From contig JAIDSM010000231.1 of NCBI GenBank assembly GCA_029061225.1, forward strand, positions 1-47,897: a DNA stretch of 47,897 nt, given 5' to 3'. Position numbers and translations under genes: made by a program. The notes beneath the pieces are model-generated. The model saw nothing but the letters and a program-made list of their open reading frames with translations. It did not search any database and was not told where the DNA came from. Positions within the stretch are counted from its first letter, which is position 1. Each line of letters opens with the position of its first letter. This document shows, piece by piece, positions 1-8,917 of this stretch. The DNA comes from Muribaculaceae bacterium. Its GTDB lineage: Bacteria; Bacteroidota; Bacteroidia; Bacteroidales; Muribaculaceae.

Positions 1-13
1 TTATTTAAATTAT

Positions 14-39
14 TAAGGGCGGTCGGAAGACCGCCCTTA
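14..39. terminator. Hairpin terminator after trkH
   Basis: A perfect 11-bp stem (TAAGGGCGGTC pairing with GACCGCCCTTA) closes on a GGAA loop, 4 bases beyond the trkH stop codon. Read on the minus strand it is followed by an A/T-rich tract rather than a pure T run. It most likely ends the dxs-trkA-trkH transcript; because it is symmetrical it could also act on anything coming from the left. Confidence 0.8.
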
Positions 40-43
40 CTGT

Positions 44-1525
44 TTATTTTTTCCAGAATGCGGGGGTGAATAGGAGGAGAATAGTATAGAGTTCGAGACG
101 GCCGGTGAGCATGACAAAGCTCAGTATCCATTTGGCAGCGTCGGGAATCATTGAGAAACATGAGACTCCTTGCTGCACTTCGGTTCCTATGCCGGCATTG
201 GAAATAGCCGAAAGAGAGTAGAAGAAGCTTTCTTCAAAAGGAACGCCGAGAACTGTAAGGAGAAAGCCTCCTACAAAAATGACGAGAAAATACAGCGCGA
301 TGAAGGCAAGTACCTTCATTACTATTACATAAGACGTTCCTTTGCCGTTTATAGTCACTGTTCGTATAGTAGATGGATACATCGTCCGGTACATCTCGTT
401 GTTCAGGAACTTGAAGAAGATTAAGAACCTGTCGATCTTTGCACCACCCGACGTACTGCCTGCACAACCTCCTATAGCCATAAATATCAGCATCACAATA
501 TAGGGCACGGCACCCCAATGCTGGAAGTGGGGAACCACAAGTCCTGTGGAGGTCAGAATCGACACACTCTGAAAGAGAGGAATTATCGTCACCTCCTGCC
601 AGCTATGTACATGATGCTTACCGATAATCGCTATGGTGAATACTACATATCCAAACAGGAGGACATAGCAGAACCATCTGAATGCATCGTTCTTCAATAG
701 TTTTTTCCAATCGCCGTGAACAGTGGCGAAAATAAGGTTGAAGTTGACACCACCAATAAACATGAAGACAGTAAGGATAACTATGATGTACGGACTGTTC
801 CAGTCGCGCACGCTCATGTCGTTGGTGGAAAAGCCACCTGTAGATAGTGTAGACAGACCATGACATATAGCCTCGAAGAGGTTCATCCTCGAGAACCACA
901 GCAGAAGGATGCAGGCAACAGTGAGACTTATGTAGATGCCCCAAAGAGTCTTGGCCGTATTGCTGACGCGAGGGCGGATCTTATCGTGCGTTATGCCGGT
1001 CACCTCTTCGTTGAACATCAGCATTCCTCCTTTATTATTGAGCATCGGCACAACGGCCAAGGTAAACAGGATGATTCCAAGCCCTCCTATCCATTGGAGA
1101 AGGCACCGCCAGAGCAGAAGGGAATGCGGGACATCCTTCAACGATCCCAATACGGAAGCACCCGTAGTGGTGAACCCGCTCATTGTCTCGAAAAAAGCGT
1201 CCGTCACGGAGTCATGGGTGCCGCATAGTATAAAAGGAAGCATACCGAACATAGAGAGTATGACCCAGATGAGCGACGTCAGCAGAATCGCCTCCCTTTT
1301 ACCCATTTCCTTACTCTTCGGCTTAAGGCTCATCAGTCCCACCGCGCAGGCGAGCGTTATCGCCATAGACAGTAGAATCGGCTGGATTTTCGAGTCGCCG
1401 TAGATAATGGCGGTGACAAGGGGAAATATCATGAAGCCTGAAAGCACCATGAGAAGCCAACCGATGGTGCGCAACAACATGCGCAGGTTGATATACGCGT
1501 TATGTTTAAACCTTAGTTGAACCAC
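44..1525 (-). CDS. trkH: TrkH-type potassium uptake membrane subunit
   Basis: Potassium-translocating subunit of a Trk/Ktr-type system in the inner membrane. The 493-residue product is hydrophobic throughout, with repeated membrane segments and glycine/threonine-rich pore-loop stretches such as SGFTTTGAS, LSTGGFS and STSGGAK, as expected for the four-fold membrane-pore-membrane architecture of the TrkH/KtrB superfamily; the length matches the family. Its start overlaps the end of trkA by 13 bases, so the two are translationally coupled and the regulatory RCK subunit is made just before the channel. The gene is last in the operon and is followed by a hairpin. The family assignment is firm; the transported ion (K+, possibly with Na+ or H+) is inferred from the family. 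Confidence 0.95.
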   Translation of the reverse strand: MVQLRFKHNAYINLRMLLRTIGWLLMVLSGFMIFPLVTAIIYGDSKIQPILLSMAITLACAVGLMSLKPKSKEMGKREAILLTSLIWVILSMFGMLPFILCGTHDSVTDAFFETMSGFTTTGASVLGSLKDVPHSLLLWRCLLQWIGGLGIILFTLAVVPMLNNKGGMLMFNEEVTGITHDKIRPRVSNTAKTLWGIYISLTVACILLLWFSRMNLFEAICHGLSTLSTGGFSTNDMSVRDWNSPYIIVILTVFMFIGGVNFNLIFATVHGDWKKLLKNDAFRWFCYVLLFGYVVFTIAIIGKHHVHSWQEVTIIPLFQSVSILTSTGLVVPHFQHWGAVPYIVMLIFMAIGGCAGSTSGGAKIDRFLIFFKFLNNEMYRTMYPSTIRTVTINGKGTSYVIVMKVLAFIALYFLVIFVGGFLLTVLGVPFEESFFYSLSAISNAGIGTEVQQGVSCFSMIPDAAKWILSFVMLTGRLELYTILLLFTPAFWKK

Positions 1526-2850
1526 TTTTCAATCTTTGAGATGGTGCCGGAAAGACAGAAGACGACTACCTTGTCTCCTGCGTGAATATGAGTCATGCCT
1601 CCGATCAGCTCAGCCTTACCGTCGCGGCGGATGAGAGCCGCAAGCGTCATTCCCCAGGGGAGCTTAAGATCTTTGACAGGTGCCTTTGTTATCTTGGCCT
1701 TTTCCTTGACTTCCAGTTCGCATACTTCGGCATCAGCGAGTGCGAGAAACTTGGAGTTCGACTCATCAGAGTCCAGAAGTATCTGGAAAATGCTCGACGA
1801 AGCCATAAGCTTCTTATTGATCGAAGTGCCTATGTTGAGGCTTTCAGCCACACTGTAGAACTGTAGATTCTCAACGTCCGCAATGGTTTTCGGTACTCCG
1901 AAATCCTTAGCTGTCAGGCAGGAAAGTATATTAGTCTCCGATTTTGACGTCAGAGCCATGAATGCATCATACTGGTATATGTTGTTTTCCCTGAGCACCT
2001 CCACATCACGCCCGTCGCCGCAGATGACTTCTATCTCAGGAATCTCGGTTACGAGAAACTCACAGCGCTCCCTGTCGATGTCGATCACTCTTATATGATA
2101 CCGGTCATGGTAAGCGTAGCAGAAACGCAGAGCTATCTGGCCGCCTCCCATGATCATTACTTTGCGTATGACGCGTTTCTTTTTGCCGCAGAGGTCGCGG
2201 ACTTCCTCTACATATTCCGGAGTGGTTATGAAGTATACAATATCATCTTTCTCGATTGTGTCATTTCCGCCGGGAATTACTGTTTCTGCGTTCCTCTTGA
2301 TGGCAGCCACATGGAAATGATGGGCGGATACAGGAAGCTCTCGAAGCTTGAGTCCGCAGAGCTGTGAATTATCGCGTATCTTGACTCCTATCATCAGGAG
2401 CTGACCGTCTCCCATCTCTCCCCAGTAGCGGGCCCAGTTGTGGGAGAGAGCGAGGTCTATGGCCTGCGCTGCGAGATATTCCGGATAAATGAGGGTGTCA
2501 ATTCCGAGTTCCTTCAGAATAAGCCTGTTTTCCTTTTTCATGAACTCATAGTTGTCAATTCTGGCTACAGTCTTCCTGACACCAAGTTTCTTAGCTATTG
2601 AGCATGATGTTATGTTGCGGGTCTCAAAGGGAGTGACGGCGATATACAGGTCGGCATTCTCTATACCGGCCTGCCTCATGGTCGAGAACGAGGAAGTGGA
2701 TCCGTACAGAGTCATCAGATTATAATGAGAGTCGAGAGAATCCAGTTTCTGCTGGTCGCTGTCAATGAGTATAATATCCTGGTTCTCGTTGCTGAGCATT
2801 TTCGCGAGGTGGGTTCCCACCTCCCCGGCACCCGCTATGATTATTTTCAT
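1513..2850 (-). CDS. trkA: Trk system potassium uptake regulatory protein TrkA
   Basis: Cytoplasmic gating subunit that binds nucleotide and controls the TrkH pore. The 445 residues contain two Rossmann-type RCK_N domains, the first opening with IIAGAGEVG and followed by the acidic ILIDSD, the second around residue 230 with VMIMGGGQIA and RVIDID. Each is followed by a TrkA_C-like segment (around residues 140-220 and 370-445). The double RCK arrangement and length are those of full TrkA rather than the single-domain KtrA. It lies 12 bases after dxs and overlaps trkH by 13 bases, so dxs-trkA-trkH is an operon, an order I recall as usual in Bacteroidales. The ATG at 2850 directly precedes the first Rossmann strand, leaving no room for a later start. 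Confidence 0.95.
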   Translation of the reverse strand: MKIIIAGAGEVGTHLAKMLSNENQDIILIDSDQQKLDSLDSHYNLMTLYGSTSSFSTMRQAGIENADLYIAVTPFETRNITSCSIAKKLGVRKTVARIDNYEFMKKENRLILKELGIDTLIYPEYLAAQAIDLALSHNWARYWGEMGDGQLLMIGVKIRDNSQLCGLKLRELPVSAHHFHVAAIKRNAETVIPGGNDTIEKDDIVYFITTPEYVEEVRDLCGKKKRVIRKVMIMGGGQIALRFCYAYHDRYHIRVIDIDRERCEFLVTEIPEIEVICGDGRDVEVLRENNIYQYDAFMALTSKSETNILSCLTAKDFGVPKTIADVENLQFYSVAESLNIGTSINKKLMASSSIFQILLDSDESNSKFLALADAEVCELEVKEKAKITKAPVKDLKLPWGMTLAALIRRDGKAELIGGMTHIHAGDKVVVFCLSGTISKIEKWFN

Positions 2851-2862
2851 AGTGCAATGTTT

Positions 2863-4812
2863 TTAGGATAGAGTCCGGGCCGCAGAAGCAACTGCAGCCT
2901 CTATTCCTTCGCTGTCATATCCGCAATCGTGTCTCAGTTGCGCCACAGTTCCGTGAGTTACCCATGAGTCGGGCGCCCCAAGAATATGGACTGCTATGTC
3001 ACATCCATTGTTCCTGCACCATTCGCTTACGGCGGTGCCGAATCCTCCGGTGCTCACGCCATCCTCCACCGTGACTATGGCTTTATGGCTGGAAGCTATC
3101 TCGCGGAGCAGCTCCGTGTCAAGTGGCTTGACCCAAATCATATCGTAAAGATCCGCCTTTATACCTTTCTCCTCGAGTGCTTTGATAGCTTTTTTCGCTT
3201 CATGCAGAATGGGACCTACAGTCAGAACCGCCACTTCAGCACCCTGCTGAGTGATTATAGGACGACCTTTACCTATTTCGATGACCTCCATCTCGGTCTG
3301 CCAGTCTTTGGTGGTGGCTTTACCACGTGGATATCTGATGGCGAGCGGTCCGTCGGAATGCAGGGAGGTATACATCAGATTGCGGAGCGTCTTCTCGTCG
3401 GCGGGAGCTGCGATCCTCATGTTGGGAATACATCTGAGGAATGCAATGTCGAGTAGTCCGTGATGGGTGACGCCGTCTTCACCTACGATGCCGGCTCTGT
3501 CGATGCATAACGTCACGGGGAGACCTTGGATGCAGACATCGTTGACGATATTGTCATAAGCTCTCTGAAGGAAGGTTGAGTAGATGGCAGTGAAGGGACG
3601 TTTTCCGCCTGTAGCCAGACCTGCCGAAAACGTCACCGCATGCCCTTCGGAAATTCCGACGTCGAATGTCCTTTCAGGATACTCCGCGAGCATCCTGGAG
3701 ATTGAAGTTCCGCTCGGCATAGCAGCCGTGACTCCCATCACTCTGTCGTCTTTCGCCGCGAGTTCTACGAGTGTACGTCCGAATACCTCCTGCCAGGGTA
3801 GGGGGCTGTCTTTGGCGTCATTGCAGATCTTTTCCCCTGTCTCAGGGTCAAACAACCCAGGGGCATGCCATTTCGCAGGATTTTCCTCTGCCGGGCGATA
3901 GCCTTTGCCCTTCACCGTGTGAAGGTGAAGGAGGTGGGGTGTCTGCATGTCTTTTATATCGTTGAGGATCTTTACTATCTTGATTACGTCGTGCCCGTCA
4001 AACGGACCGAAATACCTGATGTTAAGACCTTCGAAAATATTCTGTTTGCCACTGACCAGACTTTTCACTGAATTGGCGAAGCGCTGTATGCGCCCTTTCC
4101 CTTCTTCCGTCACCACTCCTTTACGCCTGAATGCGTTGTACAGTTTAGAGCGCCATTTGTTGTAGCCTGCCGAAGTTGTAAGTTCCGAAAGGTATGTGTG
4201 AAGGCCTCCGACATTGGCGTCAATGCTCATCTCATTGTCGTTGAGAATAATAAGAAGATTATTGGGATTATTTGCCACATTGTTGAGTCCTTCAAATGCA
4301 AGACCTCCTGAAATGGAAGCGTCACCGATTACTGCCACAGTCTTGCTGTTTTCTTTTCCCGGTGTGTTTCGGTCGGCTATAGCTCTCCCGAGGGCCGCAG
4401 AGATTGAATTGGAAGCATGTCCGGTGACGAAGGTGTCGTAATCCGACTCAAGAGGGGAGGGGAAACCGCTGATACCTCCTTTTTTCCGTTGGTTTGCGAA
4501 AGCTTCCTTTCTTCCCGTAAGTATCTTATGGGCATAAGCCTGATGTCCGACATCCCAGAAGAGATGGTCGGAGGGCGTGTCGTAGACGTAATGGAGAGCG
4601 ACGATAATCTCCACTGCTCCCATGCTTGAGGCGAAATGGCCTGGATTGACCGACAGGTGGTCGATCAGGAAGCGCCTGATGTCCGCGCAGAGCTCCGGCA
4701 GCTGTTCGAGACGGAGCGCGCGTACGTCGGCAGGCGACGATATGGTATCCAGCAGGCCATATCCGGTTTTGGCTGGAGTGATGGAAGAAGACTGTGCAGA
4801 TTCCTGTTTCAT
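2863..4812 (-). CDS. dxs: 1-deoxy-D-xylulose-5-phosphate synthase
   Basis: First enzyme of the MEP isoprenoid pathway; condenses pyruvate and glyceraldehyde 3-phosphate using thiamine diphosphate. The 649-residue product has the N-terminal ThDP/magnesium region (GHQAYAHKILTGR, then VIGDASISGG with the conserved Asn in LNN), the pyrimidine-binding domain (DVGISEGHAVTFSAGLA, DRAGIVGEDG-THHG) and the C-terminal transketolase-like domain (VTVEDGVSTGGFG). The length is typical. The ATG at 4812 lies 6 bases after a small membrane-protein gene, so the transcript probably starts upstream of that gene. About 50 residues precede the conserved core, as in other Bacteroidota homologues. No defects are seen. 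Confidence 0.97.
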   Translation of the reverse strand: MKQESAQSSSITPAKTGYGLLDTISSPADVRALRLEQLPELCADIRRFLIDHLSVNPGHFASSMGAVEIIVALHYVYDTPSDHLFWDVGHQAYAHKILTGRKEAFANQRKKGGISGFPSPLESDYDTFVTGHASNSISAALGRAIADRNTPGKENSKTVAVIGDASISGGLAFEGLNNVANNPNNLLIILNDNEMSIDANVGGLHTYLSELTTSAGYNKWRSKLYNAFRRKGVVTEEGKGRIQRFANSVKSLVSGKQNIFEGLNIRYFGPFDGHDVIKIVKILNDIKDMQTPHLLHLHTVKGKGYRPAEENPAKWHAPGLFDPETGEKICNDAKDSPLPWQEVFGRTLVELAAKDDRVMGVTAAMPSGTSISRMLAEYPERTFDVGISEGHAVTFSAGLATGGKRPFTAIYSTFLQRAYDNIVNDVCIQGLPVTLCIDRAGIVGEDGVTHHGLLDIAFLRCIPNMRIAAPADEKTLRNLMYTSLHSDGPLAIRYPRGKATTKDWQTEMEVIEIGKGRPIITQQGAEVAVLTVGPILHEAKKAIKALEEKGIKADLYDMIWVKPLDTELLREIASSHKAIVTVEDGVSTGGFGTAVSEWCRNNGCDIAVHILGAPDSWVTHGTVAQLRHDCGYDSEGIEAAVASAARTLS

Positions 4813-4818
4813 GTCAAG

Positions 4819-4998
4819 CTATTTCTTTTCGCCCCCGAAATATTTCTTATACAGGGGCACGAAAATGATTATGCCGCTCATTGCCGCTATCAGGATGTTT
4901 TTCAGGTTGAACCCGTCGGCGGAAGTGAGCAGCCCCACGCAAAGCCACACCCATAAGAGTGCGAGCACAGCGAGTCCTGCGATTCTTGTAGGTTTCAT
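4819..4998 (-). CDS. Small two-helix membrane protein of unknown function
   Basis: A 59-residue open frame with good coding character that I do not recognise by name. It begins MKPTRIAGLAVLALLW, has one hydrophobic segment at residues 6-25 and a second at about 36-50, and ends in a charged tail (KKYFGGEKK), so it should cross the inner membrane twice. It is the first gene of the dxs-trkA-trkH operon and ends 6 bases before the dxs start. A strong TAACTTTG -7 element ends 7 bases before its ATG, so the mRNA would carry almost no leader. Being next to a K+ transporter and an isoprenoid enzyme does not settle a role. It could be missed by gene callers because of its size. Confidence 0.7.
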   Translation of the reverse strand: MKPTRIAGLAVLALLWVWLCVGLLTSADGFNLKNILIAAMSGIIIFVPLYKKYFGGEKK

Positions 4999-5005
4999 TT
5001 CAATG

Positions 5006-5013
5006 CAAAGTTA
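5006..5013 (-). promoter_or_regulatory. -7 element (TAACTTTG) for the dxs-trkA-trkH operon
   Basis: Read on the minus strand this is TAACTTTG, matching the Bacteroidota TAnnTTTG -7 consensus exactly. No good TTG is seen 19-21 bases upstream. Transcription would start around 5000-5002, only a few bases before the ATG at 4998. It faces the ftsK promoter, so the two transcription units diverge from about 50 bases of shared control sequence. Confidence 0.6.
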
Positions 5014-5023
5014 ACAATTTTTT

Positions 5024-5056
5024 TTGATATAATCCCGTTTTTTTTTACTAATTTTG
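5024..5056 (+). promoter_or_regulatory. Putative promoter of ftsK
   Basis: TAATTTTG at 5049-5056 fits the TAnnTTTG -7 consensus, with a TTG at 5024-5026 at a slightly long 22-base spacing. The predicted leader is about 70 bases. It diverges from the promoter of the dxs operon. Confidence 0.5.
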
Positions 5057-5128
5057 CATTTCTATCTTAGAGAGGAGCTAAAACCTCCGAAAAACAACAA
5101 GCGAAATAGAGAACGAGACATTCCACAT

Positions 5129-8122
5129 ATGAAGCAATATCATAATTACTCACCCGAAATTTCTACGACAGACGAGACTCAGGAAACGGTAGCCGAGGAA
5201 CAGCAGACTCCTCCGGAGCCAGTCGAAGAGCCACGCAGAAGAGGAGGTCGCAGGCGTCCGCGACCTGATGCTCCGACCGACCGTAAGGTAAAGCCAAGTG
5301 ACTCTCCGGCTAAACCGGAAGTCAAAAAGGAAAAGAAAGCCATCTCCGCATCTTATAGGGAGTGGAGAGATTCTATTGTGACCCGCCTTGTATTCGGTCT
5401 GATACTCGGTGGTCTGGGCTTCTGGTTTGCTGTAGCCTTCGCGTCATATTTCAGTAACTGTATAGTCGACCAGAGTATGGCGGCGGATGCTGCGACAGGA
5501 CTTGAGACTGTCGTGGCAAACGATGCAGGCGAAGGTGGTGCAAGACTCACGGAGCTGCTTATAAATCAGGGTTTCGGTGTAGGGGCCCTGGTAATCGTGG
5601 TGTGGCTCCTATGCATGTCGATGAAGCTGCTCATAGGATATCCGAAATTCCGGACGCTCGACTTCACCATAAAGTCGCTTATTGCTTTCATTACGCTTAG
5701 TGTTGTGGTCGGGATGGTCTCGATCGGACTTGACACCGATGTGAACTGGGGCGGTTTTCATGGCAGGTATATCAATGAGATAATTTACAGTTACATAGGT
5801 TGGAGCGGCGCAATAATAATTTCAGTCGTGCTTATCTCCCTGTTTGTAGTCATATGCTTGCGCGATGCGATCAAATGGATACTGAAGAAAAAGCATGCCT
5901 ATGACGAAAAGCGTCGCGTACAGCGCGAAGCCGAAGAGGCCGAGATGCAGAAGCAGGAGGAGGTGGAAGAAATGAAACGCCGTGAAATACGTGAGCAGGC
6001 TCTGTCTGGAGAAGGCGAGGACACTGAGGCGGAGATCAAGGAAGAAGTTCCCCCGGCAGAGAATGTTGAGTTCGATCCTGACTCAGACACTCTGTTTGAC
6101 ATCCCTGACCTTGAGGATGAAGAGGAACCTGAACCGTTTTTCGATGCCTTTGACGAAGATCCTGATTCTCTTGCTATTTCGGAGGAACCCATGGAGGAAA
6201 ATTCATACGGTGATTTCAATGAGGTGAGGAATGAAGCCGTAGTCGAATATGCACCAGAGGAAGCGAAAGGCTTCAAGCCGGATCAATCCGGAGAATCGGG
6301 ACAAGGTCCGGATAATACGACGGATCCGGCGTGTGAATCCGCCCCTGATGTTAATCCGGATCCGAATCCTGTCGTTCCCGTGGCAGCTTCCGCTGAACTG
6401 CCTGAATCGGAGCCGGAGCCTGAACCTGAACCGGCTCCGGAGTCTTCTGCTGCCTTGATTCATACAGAAAAAGATTCATCTGAAACTGTGCATTCAGAAG
6501 TCGAAGGAAATAACCCTGAAATTCCTGAGACGACGGAAGATAAGAAGCCTGAGGATATCATGACTGTCAATGTCAATCAGATAGAAAAAGGCATGAACAA
6601 GGTCGCTCCAAAATATGACAGCGATCTCTTTACGCATGAATACAAGTTCCCGCCTACAGACTATCTCAGGCCCGGAACCGACAGGATTTCTGTCGATGCT
6701 GACGAACTTCTCGAAAATAAACAGAAGATAAAGCAGACTCTTCTCGATTTCGGCATACCGATCGTAAGTATAGAAGCCACCGTAGGCCCGACAGTAACGT
6801 TGTATGAGATTCGTCCGGATACCGGAGTGAAGATCGCCAAAATACGCAATCTTGTGGATGACCTTGCACTGTCTCTGGCAGCCAACGGAGTGCGAATTAT
6901 CGCTCCTATTCCAGGTAAGGGCACGGTCGGCATAGAGGTGGCAAACAAGGATGCCCAGACTGTATCGATGAGAACCATCATTCAGTCGAAGGCTTTCCAG
7001 ACTTCGAAATTCAAGTTGCCGGTGGCCTTAGGTTCTACCATCTCCAATGAGGTATATATCGCCGATCTGGCAAAGATGCCCCATCTTCTCGTAGCCGGTG
7101 CCACCGGTCAGGGTAAATCAGTAGGCCTTAACGCCATCGTGACATCGCTTCTTTACTCCAAACGTCCGGAGGAACTGAAATTTGTCATGGTCGATCCCAA
7201 ACGTGTGGAATTCTCCCTTTATTCAAAGATAGAGAACTATTATCTCGCCAAGATACCCGATAGTCCGCAGCCTATCATCACCAATATGGAGAATGTAGTG
7301 GCTACCCTAAGTTCTCTCTGCGTGGAGATGGATGAGCGGTATATGCTTCTCGAAAAGGCATTCGTAAGGCAGGTCACTGAATACAACGACAAATTCAAGG
7401 CAAAGAAACTCGACCCAAGGGAGGGACATAGGTTTATGCCATATATAGTTGTCATCATCGACGAGTTTGCCGACTTGATAATGACCGCAGGCAAGGATGT
7501 GGAGCTACCTATAGCCCGTCTTGCGCAGCTTGCGCGTGCAGTAGGCATTCATGTAATAATCGCTACGCAGCGACCCTCGACCAACGTCATCACCGGTATG
7601 ATCAAGGCTAACTTCCCTGTGAGGATTGCGTTTAAGGTAAGTTCCGGTGTAGACTCCAAGACGATTCTTGACGCTACCGGCGCGCAGCAGCTCATCGGAC
7701 GTGGAGACATGCTCATAAGCAACAACGGAGAGATGACGCGAGTGCAGTGCGCTTTCGTCGATACTCCTGAAGTGGAAGAGGTGTGTGATTATATCGCGAG
7801 GCAGCCGTATCCACAGGGTCCCTTCATGCTTCCGGAACCGCAGGTAGGCGGGGATAATGATGCGCAAGAAGTGGACACGGCGAGTGTCGGGAAGCTTGAT
7901 CCTCTTTTCGCAGAGGTAGGTCGCCAGGTCATAATGAGCGGAACGGCTTCGACATCTGCCATTCAAAGACGTTATGAGATAGGATACAACAGGGCCGGAC
8001 GAATAATGGACCAGCTTGAAGCATATGGAGTAGTCGGACCGGCTACCGGAGGCAAGCCAAGAAGCGTACTAATGGAGGCAATGGCTTTTGAAGACCTGCT
8101 TGCGAGTCTCGGGTTAAGTTGA
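5129..8122 (+). CDS. ftsK: FtsK/SpoIIIE-family DNA translocase
   Basis: Septum-anchored motor that pumps DNA and coordinates chromosome segregation with division. Domain order in the 997 residues: a basic cytoplasmic N-terminus; four membrane segments between about residues 85 and 250; a charged coiled stretch; an acidic, proline-rich linker of roughly 190 residues with runs of PEPEPEP; then the motor with Walker A GATGQGKS, Walker B VVIIDEFADL and the ATQRPS motif; and a C-terminal winged-helix gamma domain (STSAIQRRYEIGYNRAGRIM) that reads polar DNA sequences. I chose the ATG at 5129 because the frame upstream opens only with a TTG inside the promoter. The LolA-like and trxB genes follow, a grouping I recall from other Bacteroidales. 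Confidence 0.97.
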   Translation: MKQYHNYSPEISTTDETQETVAEEQQTPPEPVEEPRRRGGRRRPRPDAPTDRKVKPSDSPAKPEVKKEKKAISASYREWRDSIVTRLVFGLILGGLGFWFAVAFASYFSNCIVDQSMAADAATGLETVVANDAGEGGARLTELLINQGFGVGALVIVVWLLCMSMKLLIGYPKFRTLDFTIKSLIAFITLSVVVGMVSIGLDTDVNWGGFHGRYINEIIYSYIGWSGAIIISVVLISLFVVICLRDAIKWILKKKHAYDEKRRVQREAEEAEMQKQEEVEEMKRREIREQALSGEGEDTEAEIKEEVPPAENVEFDPDSDTLFDIPDLEDEEEPEPFFDAFDEDPDSLAISEEPMEENSYGDFNEVRNEAVVEYAPEEAKGFKPDQSGESGQGPDNTTDPACESAPDVNPDPNPVVPVAASAELPESEPEPEPEPAPESSAALIHTEKDSSETVHSEVEGNNPEIPETTEDKKPEDIMTVNVNQIEKGMNKVAPKYDSDLFTHEYKFPPTDYLRPGTDRISVDADELLENKQKIKQTLLDFGIPIVSIEATVGPTVTLYEIRPDTGVKIAKIRNLVDDLALSLAANGVRIIAPIPGKGTVGIEVANKDAQTVSMRTIIQSKAFQTSKFKLPVALGSTISNEVYIADLAKMPHLLVAGATGQGKSVGLNAIVTSLLYSKRPEELKFVMVDPKRVEFSLYSKIENYYLAKIPDSPQPIITNMENVVATLSSLCVEMDERYMLLEKAFVRQVTEYNDKFKAKKLDPREGHRFMPYIVVIIDEFADLIMTAGKDVELPIARLAQLARAVGIHVIIATQRPSTNVITGMIKANFPVRIAFKVSSGVDSKTILDATGAQQLIGRGDMLISNNGEMTRVQCAFVDTPEVEEVCDYIARQPYPQGPFMLPEPQVGGDNDAQEVDTASVGKLDPLFAEVGRQVIMSGTASTSAIQRRYEIGYNRAGRIMDQLEAYGVVGPATGGKPRSVLMEAMAFEDLLASLGLS

Positions 8123-8171
8123 CGTGCGTCGCGCAATCCTCTTAAATGTTTAAATTCTAACAATTAAGAAT

Positions 8172-8795
8172 ATGTATAAGATACTAAGATATATAGTTAT
8201 AGCTGTAATCGCTCTCGGAACGGCAATCAATGCAGAAGCTGCAGAGACAGCCGACGCGATATTGAAGAAGTCAGCCAAGGCAATCAACGAGGCAGGCGGA
8301 CTCACAGCATCGTTCACACTTGACTATGGGACCCAAAAGGTAACCGGCACCTTGAAGGCATCCGGCAGGAAGTTCACTCTTCAGACTGCTTCGAACTCTA
8401 CCTGGTATGACGGCAAGAGCATGTGGACATACAACTCCCGCAACAATGAGACAACTCTTATGACCCCTACCGCTCAGGAAGTGGGAGAGGCCAATCCTCT
8501 GTCGATAGTAAATTCGTATTCATCTTCTTTCACGGCGGCCTTTGCAAAGAGTCAAAGCAAAGGAAGCAAGACAATCGTGCTTACTCCGAAATCGAAACAT
8601 TTAGGCTACAAAAGCGTGCATGTTACTATTCCTGACGGATCTTCCTACCCGTCCAGATTGGTGATCATTCCTACTTCCGGGCAGAAGGTCACTGTTTCGA
8701 TATCTCAGGTGAAAACAGGAGTGAAACTCGATGCGGCAACGTTTACATATCCTAAATCGAAGTATCCGAAGGCTGAAATAGTTGATTTGAGGTGA
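8172..8795 (+). CDS. LolA-like outer-membrane lipoprotein carrier protein
   Basis: Predicted periplasmic chaperone of the LolA/LolB-like fold, which ferries lipoproteins from the inner to the outer membrane. The 207-residue product has a signal peptide (hydrophobic residues 6-18, cleavage near AEA-AE at about 22-25). The mature part has the pattern of this fold: a helix with ADAILKKSAKAINEAG, then short strands including GKSMWTYN, the variable middle, and a C-terminal strand set ending TYPKSKYPKAEIVDLR. It starts 49 bases after ftsK on the same strand, so it is probably cotranscribed. Sequence conservation in this family is low, so the exact cargo is inferred. Two tandem AGTGAAA heptads follow shortly after its stop codon. 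Confidence 0.8.
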   Translation: MYKILRYIVIAVIALGTAINAEAAETADAILKKSAKAINEAGGLTASFTLDYGTQKVTGTLKASGRKFTLQTASNSTWYDGKSMWTYNSRNNETTLMTPTAQEVGEANPLSIVNSYSSSFTAAFAKSQSKGSKTIVLTPKSKHLGYKSVHVTIPDGSSYPSRLVIIPTSGQKVTVSISQVKTGVKLDAATFTYPKSKYPKAEIVDLR

Positions 8796-8917
8796 AAAAT
8801 GAGTGAAAAGTGAAATAAATCCACTTTCTGATTGTTATAACAAAAGATAACATTTAATGAACAATAAATGATGTCTGTAGAAAACGGACCATCGGAAAAA
8901 TAAAGAAAGGAACAATT

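Noticed and set aside
5054..5128. Upstream extension of ftsK opening with TTG
   Set aside because: It lies inside the promoter; the ATG at 5129 is the better start.
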